From positions 39,789-103,788 of the forward strand of contig PDHQ01000114.1 in NCBI GenBank assembly GCA_003339415.1: a stretch of 64,000 nucleotides of DNA, in the 5' to 3' direction. The first letter of the stretch is position 1; every line of letters begins with the position of its first letter. Both the position numbers and the translations under genes were made by a program. Positions 48,467-61,085 of this stretch are shown here, in pieces. The notes beneath the pieces were generated by a model. That model worked only from the letters and a program-made list of their open reading frames with translations, was not told the DNA's origin and did not search any database. The DNA comes from Ophiocordyceps camponoti-saundersi (nom. inval.) (lineage: Eukaryota; Ascomycota; Sordariomycetes; Hypocreales; Ophiocordycipitaceae).

Positions 48467-49614
48467 CGTTAGGAGGCGCTCCGCTTAATATTACTATTAC
48501 TTATCTCCGCTACCGGCTATTAAGTAACTTAATAAGAGTAGTTACTAAGGTATAAGATACTAGCTTAGAAGTCTACGATATTTAGCCCTATTATATAAAA
48601 AAATATCTTATTATATAAGACCGCTATATATAAGTAGTATAAGCCTTATTATTATTTATTTAATATATATTAAATAGGTAAGGATTTCTAATATAAATAT
48701 AATATAATTTTATTATTACCTTACTATAACTTATAAGTAAGATTACTAAAAAATAACTTAAGTGTTAAATAATAATAGCTTTAATATATTTAGGATCCTA
48801 AGTATTATTAAAGCGTATAAAGATATTAGATAACGGTATAGCTACTAATTAGATCTCCGCTTACTATTTTTCTATTAATATTATTATTATATAATAGCTA
48901 GACTTTTCTTTCTTATATTTAAGGATATTTATTATATAAAGCGCTAGTTATCCTTATTATTATAAGATATATAAACTTAGTAAAACTTAAGTTAATAAGC
49001 TATAATACTATTAGAATAAGGAGGTATATTATATAATTAATAACTATTAATAAAAATAACTTAAGTATATTATATAATTTATTAATCTTTATTAAAGATT
49101 TTTCTAGTTATTATTATTATTTTTATTAATTAGCTTAAAGAAAAAAGAAAAAAAAAGGAAGAGAAAGAGAGAGAGAGAGAGAGGGAGCGAGGAGGGGTTT
49201 TTATACCCCTCTAAAAATAATAAGAGGTAGCAAAATCCGATTTTTAATTCCTATTTTTTATAATATTTTTTAATATTTTTAGTATAAGGTTATAGAAAAT
49301 TAGCTTTCTACTTATTTTTCTTAATATTACGATTATAAAAGACTTTTATAGTAAAACTTTATAAAAATATACTATAAATTAGATTATATAATAACCTAAT
49401 TTTTATTTTCTAGCTAATAGTTTATTTTCTTTTTCTTTTTTTATTATAATATTATAAGCGTTATTTACCTTTAGAGATTTTTTCGATTATATACTTATTT
49501 AACGTTATATAATTATTTTTCTCTAGAAATATTTATTTTTTAGGAAAACGGAGTTTTTTCTTCGTATAATACCTTTTTATTTAATATATCTTTTTATAAA
49601 AAGAAAAAATTAAG
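48467..49614 (+). other. Copia A2 3' non-coding region, right part, with polypurine tract
   Basis: The continuation of the A2 3' region after LINE A. It corresponds, inverted, to A1 14165-15314. It contains a GA-repeat (about 49160-49190) and the hairpin-forming GGGGTTTTTATACCCC (49195-49210). It ends in the purine-rich AAAAAGAAAAAATTAAG (49598-49614) directly before the 3' LTR, as expected of a polypurine tract. Confidence 0.75.
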
Positions 49615-49916
49615 TATTAAATATTATCTCTCTATACCTTTTTATATTTATTATATAATATATATATAGAGGATAGTATAGATATAGGGAAGCCTCTAAT
49701 AAAATATATATTACTACCTAAGTTATACCTTATATAACTTAGGAGGTAGGAGGTAGCTTAGATAAGAAGAAGGAGGGTATAGAAGTAGAGTATTATTTAG
49801 CTATATAGCCGCTCTTCCTCGTACGATAAAGGAAAAGTATCTATCTCTAATTATACTTAATTTAGGTTACTTTTTACTTTCTCTTACTTACACGTACGTA
49901 TAAAGACTACTTAATA
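49615..49916 (+). repeat. 3' LTR of copia A2
   Basis: 302 bp, direct repeat of 28614-28915, followed by the target duplication ATAAT (49917-49921). Confidence 0.95.
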
Positions 49917-49948
49917 ATAATATTTAAAGCTTTTATAATATATTAAGT

Positions 49949-49981
49949 AAGAAAAATCCCTTAAAATAAGGCAAAACCCCC
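49949..49981 (-). promoter_or_regulatory. LINE B 3' hairpin motif, copy 2
   Basis: On the minus strand GGGGGTTTTGCCTTATTT is followed by TAAGGGATTTTT. The stem CCTT/AAGG and one TG dinucleotide have escaped RIP, so this is the best-preserved LINE B version. Confidence 0.6.
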
Positions 49982-50154
49982 TAATTATAAAAAGAAAGCT
50001 TATTATACGCTTATATAAAAGTATAATAATAGCTAGCGGTAATATAATATAATAAGCTTACTACTTAAAGGTAATTTTAAATAATATAAGAAAAGTAAAA
50101 TAAAAAGAGGAGTATAGAGAAAAGGAAAGTTTATAAGGTATAAGGCGGAAAGAG

Positions 50155-50245
50155 CGGGGCGGTATAATATAACGCGGGGCGGTATAAGGCGGTACGGGGC
50201 GGTATAAGGCGGTATAAGGTATAGCGGTATAGGGCGGGGCGGAGG
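50155..50245 (+). repeat. GGCGGT-rich short tandem repeats, LINE B copy 2
   Basis: The same irregular GGGGCGGTATAA units as at 32881-32946, with more units. Confidence 0.8.
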
Positions 50246-53062
50246 AATAAAAATCTAAGGGGGGGTAAGGTAAAGTAGCGAGGTAGCCGCTTTATTATTT
50301 ATTAGTAATTAAAAAAAGAAGGGGTATATTTTTTTCTTTTTTACTTTTTTTTTCTTTTTTCTTTTTTTCTTTTTATTATTTTTAGAAAAAAGTATATTTT
50401 TAACCCCCTTTTTTAACTTTTCCCTTTCTTTTAACTTTTATAATAAAAGAATAATAATAATAGTTACGTAGCTATATATTAATAAAATAATAATATTATA
50501 ATATTTAAAATTATCCGCGGAGAGCCTTATAATTTTTTTTATATTATATATATAGCTTAACTAGCTAAATATAAGGTCTTATATTAGAAATAATAAGATA
50601 AGTAATATTATATTATATAATTATATATAAAGCTAATAAAATATATAAGCTTTTAATTAGCTAATTATTATAATTATATAAAAGCTTAATATAAGTATTA
50701 TAAAGTAAGCGAAGCTAAAAGCGGAGTTTAAAGTAAAATTAAAGCTTAAGTATTAACTAAGTTATAAATTTATTTAGATAAATTACGCGTAATAGCTACG
50801 AAAATAGCTAAATATATTAATAATAAAAGATAACTAAGTAGCTTATAAGTAAATATAAAGTAAAGTAAAATAAAGCGAAGTTTAAAGCTAGCTAATAATA
50901 AATAATAAAAGTAATTTTAAGCTAATTTACGCTATACTTAAAAATAAAATAAAATATTAAAGCTTTAGCTTATAATAATAATAATACTAACTAAGGCTAG
51001 CGCTTTAATAAAAGTAGCTATTTTAATAGCTACCTTATTTACCCCTTTTATAGCTATAATTATTAATCCTCCTTTTTATAAATTATATATACTAATCTTA
51101 CTATATTTTAAAATACTTATTATAAGCAGTAAGGTAATTATTAAAGTAAGCGGAGTAAAGGGCGGAGTAATAAAAGAAATAGCGGTAAAGATAATAATAG
51201 CGATAATAATAATAATAATAATAATAAAGATAAATACTTCCGCTAAATTAAAAGCGGAGGTAATAATAATAATAAACTTAAGGCTAGGAGTAATAGTAGA
51301 GGTAATAGTAAAATTAAAGGTAATAAGGGTAAAAGAGCTTATAATAATAATAATAATAGCTATAAAGTTCGTAATAATAATAATAATAGTAATAATAGTA
51401 GTAATAGTAAGGGCTATAATAATTACTAAGCGAGTAACTATTTAGCTACGTAAGATTACGCTATTAAAGTTTATAATAAAAGTCCGCTCTTACTTTAATA
51501 ATATTAATAATACTTAAGCTTAGATATTATATAAGATTTATAAAATAAAGCATAATATTAATTAGTAAGTTATAAATAATATTAAATTAAACTAATTAAA
51601 ATATATATTAAGTAATATATTTAAGCTTAATTATACGCTTAACTTAAACTTAATAAAGCTATTATTAAAAGCGGAGCTAAAGGCGGATAAGAGAGTAATA
51701 GCTTTATTATTTATTTTTATTATATTAGTATTAAAAAATAAGTTAAAGTAAATAATAATTAAGGGAGATAAGAAAGTAAGTAAAGCGGAGGAGGAAATAA
51801 ATAAAGCGGAGATAGCTAGTAAAATAAAGAAGGCTAGAAGCGCGGAGATAGCTAAAATATAATAGGAAAAGTAAAAATAAAGGCAGAGGAGAAATTAATA
51901 AAAGTAAAGGTAATAAAAGCTATAAAAAAGCTAAAGCTAAAGCTAAACCTTATTTAAATACCTAAATCTTTTTTCGTAAAGTTTATATTAGCGGCGTTAA
52001 AGCGTATAGCGGAAAATAATAATAATAGCTTAAAAATAAGCTTATAAGAGTTAGAAGCGTAATTAAGCGTAAAAAATAAAGTAAAAAGCGGGGGTAAAAA
52101 AAAGGTAAGTAAGCTAAGTAAGGCTAAGTAAATTAAGGAGCGGAGTTAAAAGTAAGGTATAAAGTAAATAAATAATAATAATTATATAATAAAAATATTA
52201 AAAACTATTTTTTATACTTAAACCTTATATTTAAATATTTTAATATATTTAAATATTATAAAATAATAAAAAGAGGTTAAATTAATAAAAGTATTATAAG
52301 TAAATAAATTATAAAGTAAGAAAGCTTATTATAGCTTTATAACTAAAAGCCTTATTAAAATCCTTATAATCTTAAATTAAACTTATAAAAAATATTAATA
52401 AAAGCGTTCTCTTATAAGTAGTTAGTTTATAATATAAAGTAAAGTAAGCTATTATCTTATCTTCCCCGCTATTATAAAAGTAATAAGGGGTTATAATTAT
52501 AAAAATATTATAAATATAAAAAAACTTATTAAAGCTAATTTTATTATTATAAAGCTAAGTTAAGGCGCTATTTAAGAATTTTAAAAAGCTTTAATAAATT
52601 TATAAGGCGTTACTAAGTTTTAATTAGGGCGGTTTATTAATAAGGTATCTAAAAAACTAGCTATATTTTTAAAGCCTTCCTTTTTTAAAGTTTTAATAAA
52701 ATTATTATTTTTTATAAAAATAGGCTTTTAGAATTTTAAGGGATTAGGAGAAAATATTTAAAATTTATACTTAAGTAATAAAAAAGAATTAAAAGAATTT
52801 AAGGGAGATATAAATAAAGCGGGGCTAACTTTTATAATATTAGCGGAGGTATATAAAGATTCTCTTAAAAGCGGAGCGGATATAAGCTATAAGTTTTTTA
52901 TTATAAAAAAAATTAGTAACTATAAATAATATAGTAAGATAAGTAAATATTAATAAGGGGGATAAAAGTTTTAAACTTAATATAATAGAAAAAAGTTATT
53001 TAATATATTTTAAAAATAATATAAAAGTATTTAAATTAAGTTATAGCTAGCTATTAAAAAAT

Positions 53063-53700
53063 AAGTATTATACGCTTATATATATAATCTTCTAGTAAGT
53101 ATATATACTAAGCTAGCTATTAGATATAATATATAAAAGAGGGAGACAAGCTAGCTACTAATTATAAGATTATAAAATAGCTATTATAAAAAGTATAAGT
53201 ATAAGTAAAAGTATTTTAAGAATTAAAATAGTAACTATAAAAGAATTTAAATTTCTACTTAAAAGAATACTAGGCTAATTTATAGCTAGGAGCTTAAGGA
53301 AGATTTTATAGTATAATCTTAAAAATATTTACCTAAGGGGATTTTACGGTAATTTCCGTATATATTAGTAAAATAAAGATTTCCTAGTATATAGTAATTT
53401 CTTAATATATAGGGATTTCCTAATAAAATCCGGAGATTTCCTAGTACGCGGTAATTTCCTAGTATATAGGGATTTTCTAGTAAAATCTAAAGATTTCTAA
53501 AAGTATATTTTAATATTAAATCTAGTAAGAAATCTTAGTAAAATCCTAAAAGTTATTATAGAGAAATCTTAAAAGGAAATTTTAATAATTTCCTAAGCGT
53601 AAAGGTAATAAAATTTCTAAGGGAAATCTAAGTAAAATCCTAAGGGGGAAATCCTAGTAAAATATTATAAAAAGTTAGGTAATTTATAAAAGTATTATTA
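53063..53700 (+). repeat. Repeat C copy 2, uninterrupted
   Basis: Direct copy of 27391-28579 without the SINE, so it shows the empty SINE site at 53175-53188. It contains a 57-bp tandem duplication (53377-53433 and 53434-53490) built from AGATTTCCTAG and GGGATTTCCTA elements, echoed more loosely to 53650. No coding motif was seen. Confidence 0.75.
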
Positions 53701-53879
53701 TATATCCTATATTAACTCCCTAAGTTAGAAAAAAATTCTAATAGCTTTATTAACTTTTTATATTATTTTAAAAACTATTATTATACTTAAAAGCTTTTTT
53801 ATATTAACTTTTAATAATAACTTTTTTATAACTTTAGATAATTAGAGTCCCTGTTCGTTCTTAACGCTATAATATTACG

Positions 53880-55090
53880 AGAATTTAGTGCTTTCTGCCT
53901 TTCGGAGTCTAACTCTGCTAAAAGAATAGCCCTAAATACGGGGTTACGGGGCGGCCCGCCTCCTAGTTTACTACTAGTGCCGATAATACTTAATAGTAAA
54001 ACTTAGAAGCTTAACTAATCCCGATAATATCCGCGTATAGGCGAAGGTTAATATAATATAGTTACTAACTCTAATAACTTATTTATCGATATTTTTTAGA
54101 CTTTAATAGATCCTATCTTAAAATCCGCGTATAAAAAACTTACTAAAATAGTCTCTATATAAGATTTTCGCCCCGTATAAGGTATCCTTAATATAGTATT
54201 TACTAAGCTTTAATAGCGCTAATAAGCTTCTAAGAACCTATTTAGCTTACTTATTACTATCTCTTACGCTATTTAAAAGTTAGTTAAAGTAGCTTTTTAT
54301 AAGGTAATAAGTAAAAAGTTAAACTCCGCCCTTAGAGTTTTAACTTAGGCTAGCGTAATTATAAGCTCCGCCCTAAACTCCGCCCCTCTCGTAGCGCCCC
54401 TTATACGCCTAGTTCCGGCGAAAATAGAGAGGGAGGCACTTATATTAGTAAAAGATATCTTAGTAGTTAAGGGAGTTCCGGCGCTTACTCCTTAAAAAGT
54501 TATCTAAAAAGTTAATAAAGCTATAAGCTATTTTATAATAGTAGCTATACGCTAACTTTTTAGCGAAAACTTCGTAATTATATTTAACTTAAAATATAAA
54601 AACCTTACTTTAAAGGATAAGTAAGTAGCTTAAGCTTTTAGAGCGGAGGCTAAGCGTATATATTAGATTTATATTATTATCGCTAAAAGTATTTAGACCT
54701 TAATAGCTAACTATAACTATAATACGCTACTTAATATTATTAAAAAGGTAAATAAAGTTAATATAGTTTAGGCGAAGGTACTCTAACTTTAATATATTAT
54801 TAGCGGAGATACTCCGCGGACTTATTTTATTATAAGCTTAGGTAGCGTAAAAAACGTAAATAAGCTTTACTTAAATAAAATAGTTATAAACGCGAAGATA
54901 ATTTATTATAAACTTTATAAGAACTTTATACGCTTTAAGTAATATTATAAGTACTTTTAATTTAGATATATTACTAAGTATTATTAGGAGCCCCCTTAAT
55001 ATAAATACTACGCGGCTACTTTATATAATAGTAAAGAAAAGAACTGCCCTATATAAAAGGGAGAGAGACCCCGCTACTATATTTTATATA
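53880..55090 (+). pseudogene. LINE B copy 3 ORF1 fossil with CCHC knuckle
   Basis: The segment at 54943-54985 reads C-Y-K-C-F-Q-F-x-H-I-x-K-x-C, a C-x2-C-x4-H-x4-C knuckle. It is followed by a second Cys/His-type segment ending in SKEKNCP (about 55005-55050). The upstream part is rich in Ala, Pro, Lys and Arg. This is the usual architecture of ORF1 in fungal LINEs. The start is undetermined. Confidence 0.82.
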
Positions 55091-55099
55091 AAAGTATAT

Positions 55100-58000
55100 A
55101 CTTTATATAGTCGAAAAACTACTTAAAATCCCGGAAATAGTAAAGCCGCGCTAAGTTTAGCTTTCCTAATAAACTTTACTTTTTCTAATTATTATAGTTT
55201 ATTTAACTTTTAGCCTTTACTTTATAGTAACCTTATAAGGATAGCGAAAGCTTCGTTACTATCTTTCTAAGGAAGCGAGCGTATTATAAATTCCCCGGAG
55301 ATATATTTTAGCGCTCCTCTTATAATATATTACTTATTTAAGTCTCCCTAAAAAGCTCCTAGCTTAATAATACCTATAATAGCTATAAGCTACGTAATAA
55401 ACTCCGTAACTTATAATTAGCCTTATAATAATCCTAAGCGGAGTTTATATTTATAAATCTTATATTATTAAAATAATCGTAGATAACTATCTTTAATACC
55501 TAATTTTTATAAAAATTATAACTTTATTATAAAATATATAAAAGATTAACCGCCTTATTTAGCTTACTTTATTTAGTAAAGAAAATTATAATATTATCGC
55601 TATATAAGAATTCTAGCTTAATATATATAATTACTTTTTACTTTTAAAACTCGCTTTTTATTACTTTATTTAAAGCGAAAGTAAAGCTTTTTTTTATATA
55701 TATAAATAATATAAAATCTATAACTAGGACCTTATTATAAGGCCTAACCTTACTAAAATATCTTTCTATAATAAACTTTAAGTATTTATTATTTACTCCC
55801 CGCTATTTAGAATATATATTAAACCTCTCTTACGCTTATTACCCCCTTTTCCCTCCTTATACTCCGCCTCCGCCTCCGCTTTACTAGTTATTTTTAGTAA
55901 TTTTAACGCTTATTATCCCTCTTAAAACTTTTATAATCGCACCTCCCCTTACTTCGTAAAGCTTCTCTCCGCTTTCTACTAACTTCGCTTCGAACTCCTT
56001 ACCCCTCCTTATAAGATTACCTAAAAGGTATATAAGTAAAGGACTAATATTATTAACTTAATTTAAAGTATACCTAACTATTTTCTTATATACCTTAGCT
56101 TAGACCTTAATCTTTTTAGCTTTAATTATATCCCTTAGTTTGCGTTTTTTATAACCTTTCTTTTTTTAAACTTTACGCTAATATTACGCTAAAAATATTT
56201 TAATTTTAATATCTTATAAGTAAAAATAAAAAACTAACTTTTACTTTCCGCTATTTAAGTAAAGTTCGTAGTAAATATTAAGAAGTTAGTAATATAGCTA
56301 TATAAGTAACTAAATATTATAGCTAGCTTAATAGTTCCGAAATTATCTTAGCGATATAATCCCTACTTATACTTATAATAAACTTTAAAAGTTACTTTTA
56401 TAATTTCGAATATAAAATATATTAAGCGGTATTAATAAGCGTAGCTAAACTTTAATTATTAATAAGTATATTAAGATATTATAATATAATAGAAATTATT
56501 TATTAAGAAAGCGAAAAAAGATAATTAAAAATAATTTCTTATTTTTATAAGTAGTAATTTTAATATTATATAGTTTATAGCTTAGTAAATAAGACTTTAT
56601 AGCTAAGCTCCCTTAAAGCTTATATATATTTTTTCTTTTTAATAAGATATAGACTCCGCTTTTTAATTATCTTTCTCCGAAAAGTCGGAGCTTTTAGCTT
56701 ATAAGTTTTTTCCTTATCTCCTAGAGAATACCTTATACCTCCTTATTTTTAACCCTTTCCCCCTAATAGATATTCCCTCTTAAGTTACTAAAGATAAAGT
56801 CCGCTCCGCCCTTTTTAGTATTATATTATAAAAATCCGCTAAGCTTAATAATATCCTTATTAGCTTCCTAAAAAGTTATAATTAACCCCTTATAATAGTT
56901 TTAATAAAGCTCCTCTAAGGATATATTACTTATAGATATTTTTTTACTTAATATTAGACTTTTAATATTATAGTTTTCCGGAAAATAAGTAAAAGCTTAG
57001 AAGTTTATTAGACTCCGGGTAACTATTATCTTATCTCCTTTCTTAATACTATAAATAAGATTTTTAAGATTATAGTTACGAAGAAAATATCTCGTATAGT
57101 AAAATCCGCGAGAGTCTTACTATAAAATTAAATAGGTAACTATCTTAACTAATTTACTAATAACGCCTTACTCCTTCTAATAAAATCTATCCGCACCGCT
57201 TAAAGCTTTTAAAGCTCCGCTTCCTTTCTAATATTAAATATAATAAGCGCCTTTAATTATATTTTATACTCTAAGCTAATAGAAATCCTTAACTTTCTTA
57301 GCTTCCTTAGATAGATTATAGCTTTCCTCCGCTCCTATTTCTCTAACCGTACTTTTTACTTAAAAGTTAATAGTAAACTATTAGACCTTTTCCCTATCTT
57401 TACCGGAGTCTTTTAAAGCTCCCCGCTCTCTCTAGTATTATTTATCTTATATATTTTATTTCTTTATAAACGCTTAAAATAAGTTACTAATATACTCGCT
57501 ATCGGATTTATAGATAATACTAATATTTTTAATATTAAGCGTACCTTCGCTTAAGTCCGCTACTAGCTTAAATAAGCTTAGGGTATTTACTAAAATTAAG
57601 TAATAGAGTACGAAATAACCTTCTAGCTACTTAAAAGTAAGCTCCTTTATTTTATAAAAGCCCGCTTTACTAATATAACTCCGCTAGTCCTTAATAAGAT
57701 TACTATTTAACTTATATAAGAGGTATATATACTCGGGGTTTAAATTTATTATAAGCTTTAGTAAAAACCTTACCTTCGCTATTTTATAAAAAAGCTTAAT
57801 TATTAATAGCTAGCCTTAATTAAACTTATATTATTTATTTAAAGCTTTTTACTTCTCTAAGTAAGGGAAGTTTATACTAAGGTTATTAAGTCCGCTATCG
57901 CTTTTAGCGCTATAGTTTACTTTACTCTAACCCCGCTAAGCGGTAAACTTAAAGGCCTTATCTTCTAATAGCTAGCTATAATTTAGTTTAAATACCTCTA

Positions 58001-58750
58001 TATTATTTTTAAAATATACTAAGCTACCTTTTCTTACTATATTAAGTTTAAGTTTTTTATCCCTTTTATTAATATTTACTTATCTTACTATACTGCTTAT
58101 AATTACTAATTTTTTTATATTAAAAAACCCGTAGCTTATATCCGCTTTACTTTAAAAAGAATCTCCGTATACCTCCGCTAATAATATAAAAGTTAGCCCC
58201 GCCTTACTTACGTCCCTTTTAAATCCCTCTAATCCTCTTTTATTACTTAAGTACGGATTTTAGATATTTTCTCCTAGTCCCCTAAAATTTTAAAAGCCTG
58301 CCTTTACGAAAAGTAGTAGCTTCGCTAAAACTTTAGGGAGGGAAGGCTCCGAAAGTATAGCTAGTCTTTTAGATACCTTACTAATAAACCGCCCTAATTA
58401 AAACTTAGTAACGCTTTATAAATTTATTAAAGTTTTCCGAAATTCCTTAGTAGCGCCCTAACTTAGCTCTATAATAATAAAATTAGCCTTAATAAGTTTT
58501 TTTATACTTATAATATTTTTACGGTCTTAACCTTTTACTACCCTTATAATAGCGGAAAAGATAAGATAATAGCTTACTTTACCTTATAATATAAGCTTAC
58601 CGCTTATAAAAAAACGCTTTTACTTATACTTCTTATAAGTTTAATTTAAGATTATAAGGATTTTAATAAGGCTTTTAGTTATAAGGCTATTATAAGCTTT
58701 TTTACTTTATAATTTATTCGCTTATAACGCCTTTACTAATTTAACCTCTT
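55100..58750 (+). pseudogene. LINE B copy 3 ORF2 fossil: reverse transcriptase
   Basis: The block TGVFQSSPLSLVLFILYI (TGVPQGSPLSPVLF-type) begins at 57402. The catalytic block GFIDNTNI lies at 57504-57527: the first Asp (57513-57515) is intact and the second is now Asn. The segment after it fits the usual H-x-C-x(2)-WA...F-P-KSELLHF pattern of LINE reverse transcriptases. The N-terminal half should be the endonuclease, but I could not place its active site. The end near 58750 is inferred from the distance to the catalytic block in LINE A. Confidence 0.87.
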
Positions 58751-60980
58751 TTTATTACTTTATAATACTTAAGTATATTAAAATATTTAAGCGTAAGGTT
58801 TAAGCGTAAAAGATAGTTTTTAATATTTTTATTATATAACTATTATTATTTATTTACTTTATACCTCGCTTTTACCTCTACCTTTTACTTTACTTAGCTT
58901 CGCTTAGCTTACTTAGCCTTTTTACTCCTTTTCCTACCCCGCCTTTTACTTTATCCTTTACGCCTAATAGTACTTCTAATACCCGTAAGCTTATCTTTTA
59001 AGCTATTAGTATCGCTCTCCGCTACGCGCTTTAACGCTACTAACGTAAACTTTATAAAAGAAAGCTTTAATATTCGAATAAAGTTTAGCTTAGGCTTCGG
59101 CTTTATTACTCCCCCGCCCTCTTTCTTTATATTTTTTACTACCTCCGCTTTACTTACCTCCTCCTCCGCTTTACCCGCCCCCTTAACTTTATCCGCTTTC
59201 TTTTTATTACCTCTAATTATTACCTAATCTAACTTACTTTCTAATATTAATATAATAATAATTAGCGTTTAAGCTATTACCTTATCCTTTTTCGCTTTTA
59301 ATTTCTTTTTTAGTATTAGCTCTCGCTTTACTTTTAAGCGATTTAAGTTAAAAATATACTAAAGCTTAAAAATATTCTTCGGAATATATTTAAATTAGTT
59401 AACTTTAATATAATCCGCTACCGCTTAATTAAAGTTATTTTAAACTTAGTTAATATTATACGCTATATTATATATAAAAAATTAGAAGTTCCGCACCTCC
59501 GCTTATATTTTTAATTAAAACTCTTATAAAAACCTTATAATATAATTTTTCTAAGTAGTAATAATAATAATAATAATAGTTATTATTATTATAAGTACCG
59601 CCTCCTTTACCTCCGCTATAAACTTTATTATTATTTTTATAATTATTATTAACTAAGCTAGCGCCTTTACTACCGCGCCCTTTACTACCGCGCTTTTTAT
59701 TACTACCTCCGCTTCCTCCTCTACGTCCGCTATTACCGCTTACTCTGCTTATAGTTTAATTACTATATTTATTACCGCCGCTATTATTATTATTACTCCG
59801 CCCCCCTCTCCGCCTCCTACTCCGCTTATACTAATAGTTATCTATCTACTTAATATTTTAAGGTAAGCTAATATTAATATATAAAACTCCTAAGAAGGAG
59901 TATTAATAGTTATCGTAGCGAGAGTAATATTAAGGGTAGCTACTAAAATAGCTAATTTTACTAAAGCGCTCGCTTATAGCGTTATTATTATTATATTAAG
60001 TTAAAGCTTTAACGCTTTATTCCGCTTTTATATATTATATAAGTTAATTTAAATTCTCTTTTATTACTTATTATTAGCTATATCCGAAACTCCGCTCCGC
60101 TCCGCTCCGCCTTACTTCGTATTTACTAATAAGCTATTTAGCTATCCTCTTTTACTAATATATTACGCCGTTTTTATTATAGTAATATATAACTTTTTTA
60201 AATATATTTATAACTTAGTTAATATTTTAAGCTTTAATTTTAGCTTAATTTTTAATATTATTTACTTTCTAATATTTATATTAAGCTTTAATATAATTAT
60301 AATAATTAGCTAATTATAAGCTTATATATTTTATTAACTTTATATATAGCTAGCGCTATATAATATTACTTATTTTATTATTTTTAATATAAAATTTTAT
60401 AATTAGCTAATTAAGCTATATATATAATATAAGGGAGGTTATAAAGCTTACTATAAATAATCTTAAATATATTTATTATTATTATTTTATTAATATAGCT
60501 ATATAACTTTTTTACTTTTCTTTTATTATAAAAGTTAAAAAGAAAGGTTAAGGGAGGGGTTAGAAATATACTTTTTTTTAAAAATAATAAAAAAAAGAAA
60601 AAAAGGAAAGGAAAAAGGAGGTAAAAAAGGAAAAAATATAGCCCCTTTTTTTTTAATTATTAATATATAATAAAATAGCTACCCCGCTATTTTACCCTAC
60701 CCCCCCTTAGATTTTCCTTCCTCTGCCCCGCTTCGTACCGCCTTACTTTATACCGCCTTATACCGCCCCGCACCGCCCCGCGCTACGCCGCTACTCCGCA
60801 CCGCCTCGCTCTTTCCGCCCCGTACTTTACGGACTTTCTTTTCTCCGCCTTCCCCTCCTTACCTTATTTTTTTATATTATCCGAGACTACCCCTAGGTAA
60901 TAGGCTTATTATATTATACCGCTATTAGCTACCGCTATACCCTTATATAAGTATATAGTAAGCTTTTCCTTTATAGTTAA
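58750..60980 (+). other. Long 3' region of LINE B copy 3
   Basis: Over 2 kb between ORF2 and the 3' hairpin motif. It is pyrimidine-rich in the sense strand, and no sense motif was recognised. The minus strand of about 58830-59820 gives the Lys-rich and Gly/Asn-rich frame described for copy 1. The C-rich repeats at 60722-60822 lie near its end. Confidence 0.6.
60722..60822 (-). repeat. CCGCCCCG-rich short tandem repeats, LINE B copy 3
   Basis: Reverse complement of the GGCGGT-type repeats at 32881-32946, a GC-rich block lacking RIP targets. Confidence 0.8.
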
Positions 60981-61015
60981 AAAGTTTTATTTTATTTTAG
61001 GGGTTTTTTCCTACT
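60981..61015 (+). promoter_or_regulatory. LINE B 3' hairpin motif, copy 3
   Basis: AAAGTTTTATTTTATTTTAGGGG then TTTTTTCCTACTT, the most RIP-eroded version; the stem is nearly lost. The tail begins about 45 bases later. Confidence 0.5.
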
Positions 61016-61085
61016 TAATATATTATAGAAGCTTTAGATATTATAAAGGCTTTTAATATATAAATAATAATAATATATTAACTTT

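Larger units (their letters stand above)
28614..49916 (+). mobile_element. Copia element A2, split by two nested LINEs
   Basis: Second copy of the Ty1/copia family, plus strand, with 302-bp LTRs and the duplication ATAAT at 28609-28613 and 49917-49921. It is interrupted by LINE B copy 1 (32593-39851) and LINE A copy 2 (41729-48451). Without these insertions and one duplicate of each target site it measures 7,291 bp, against 7,289 bp for A1. Motifs are read more easily here than in A1. All domains are riddled with RIP stops. Confidence 0.96.
49917..53062 (-). mobile_element. LINE B copy 2, 5'-truncated
   Basis: This matches LINE B copy 1 from near its 3' end (about 32622) to about 35685. It then stops at a possible duplication AAGTATT (28573-28579 and 53063-53069). 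The 3' tip is on the other side of copia A2 (28580-28613). It holds only the 3' region and the very end of ORF2. The 5' truncation is the usual outcome of incomplete target-primed reverse transcription. The hairpin motif is at 49949-49981 and the GC-rich repeats at 50155-50245. Confidence 0.9.
53812..61074 (+). mobile_element. LINE B copy 3, full length
   Basis: 7,263-bp non-LTR retrotransposon on the plus strand, inverted relative to copies 1 and 2. It is flanked by ATATTAACTTT (53801-53811 and 61075-61085). It ends in a (TAA)n tail (about 61060-61074). It carries ORF1 with a zinc knuckle, ORF2 with reverse transcriptase, and a 3' region of over 2 kb. RIP stops are present throughout. Confidence 0.94.
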
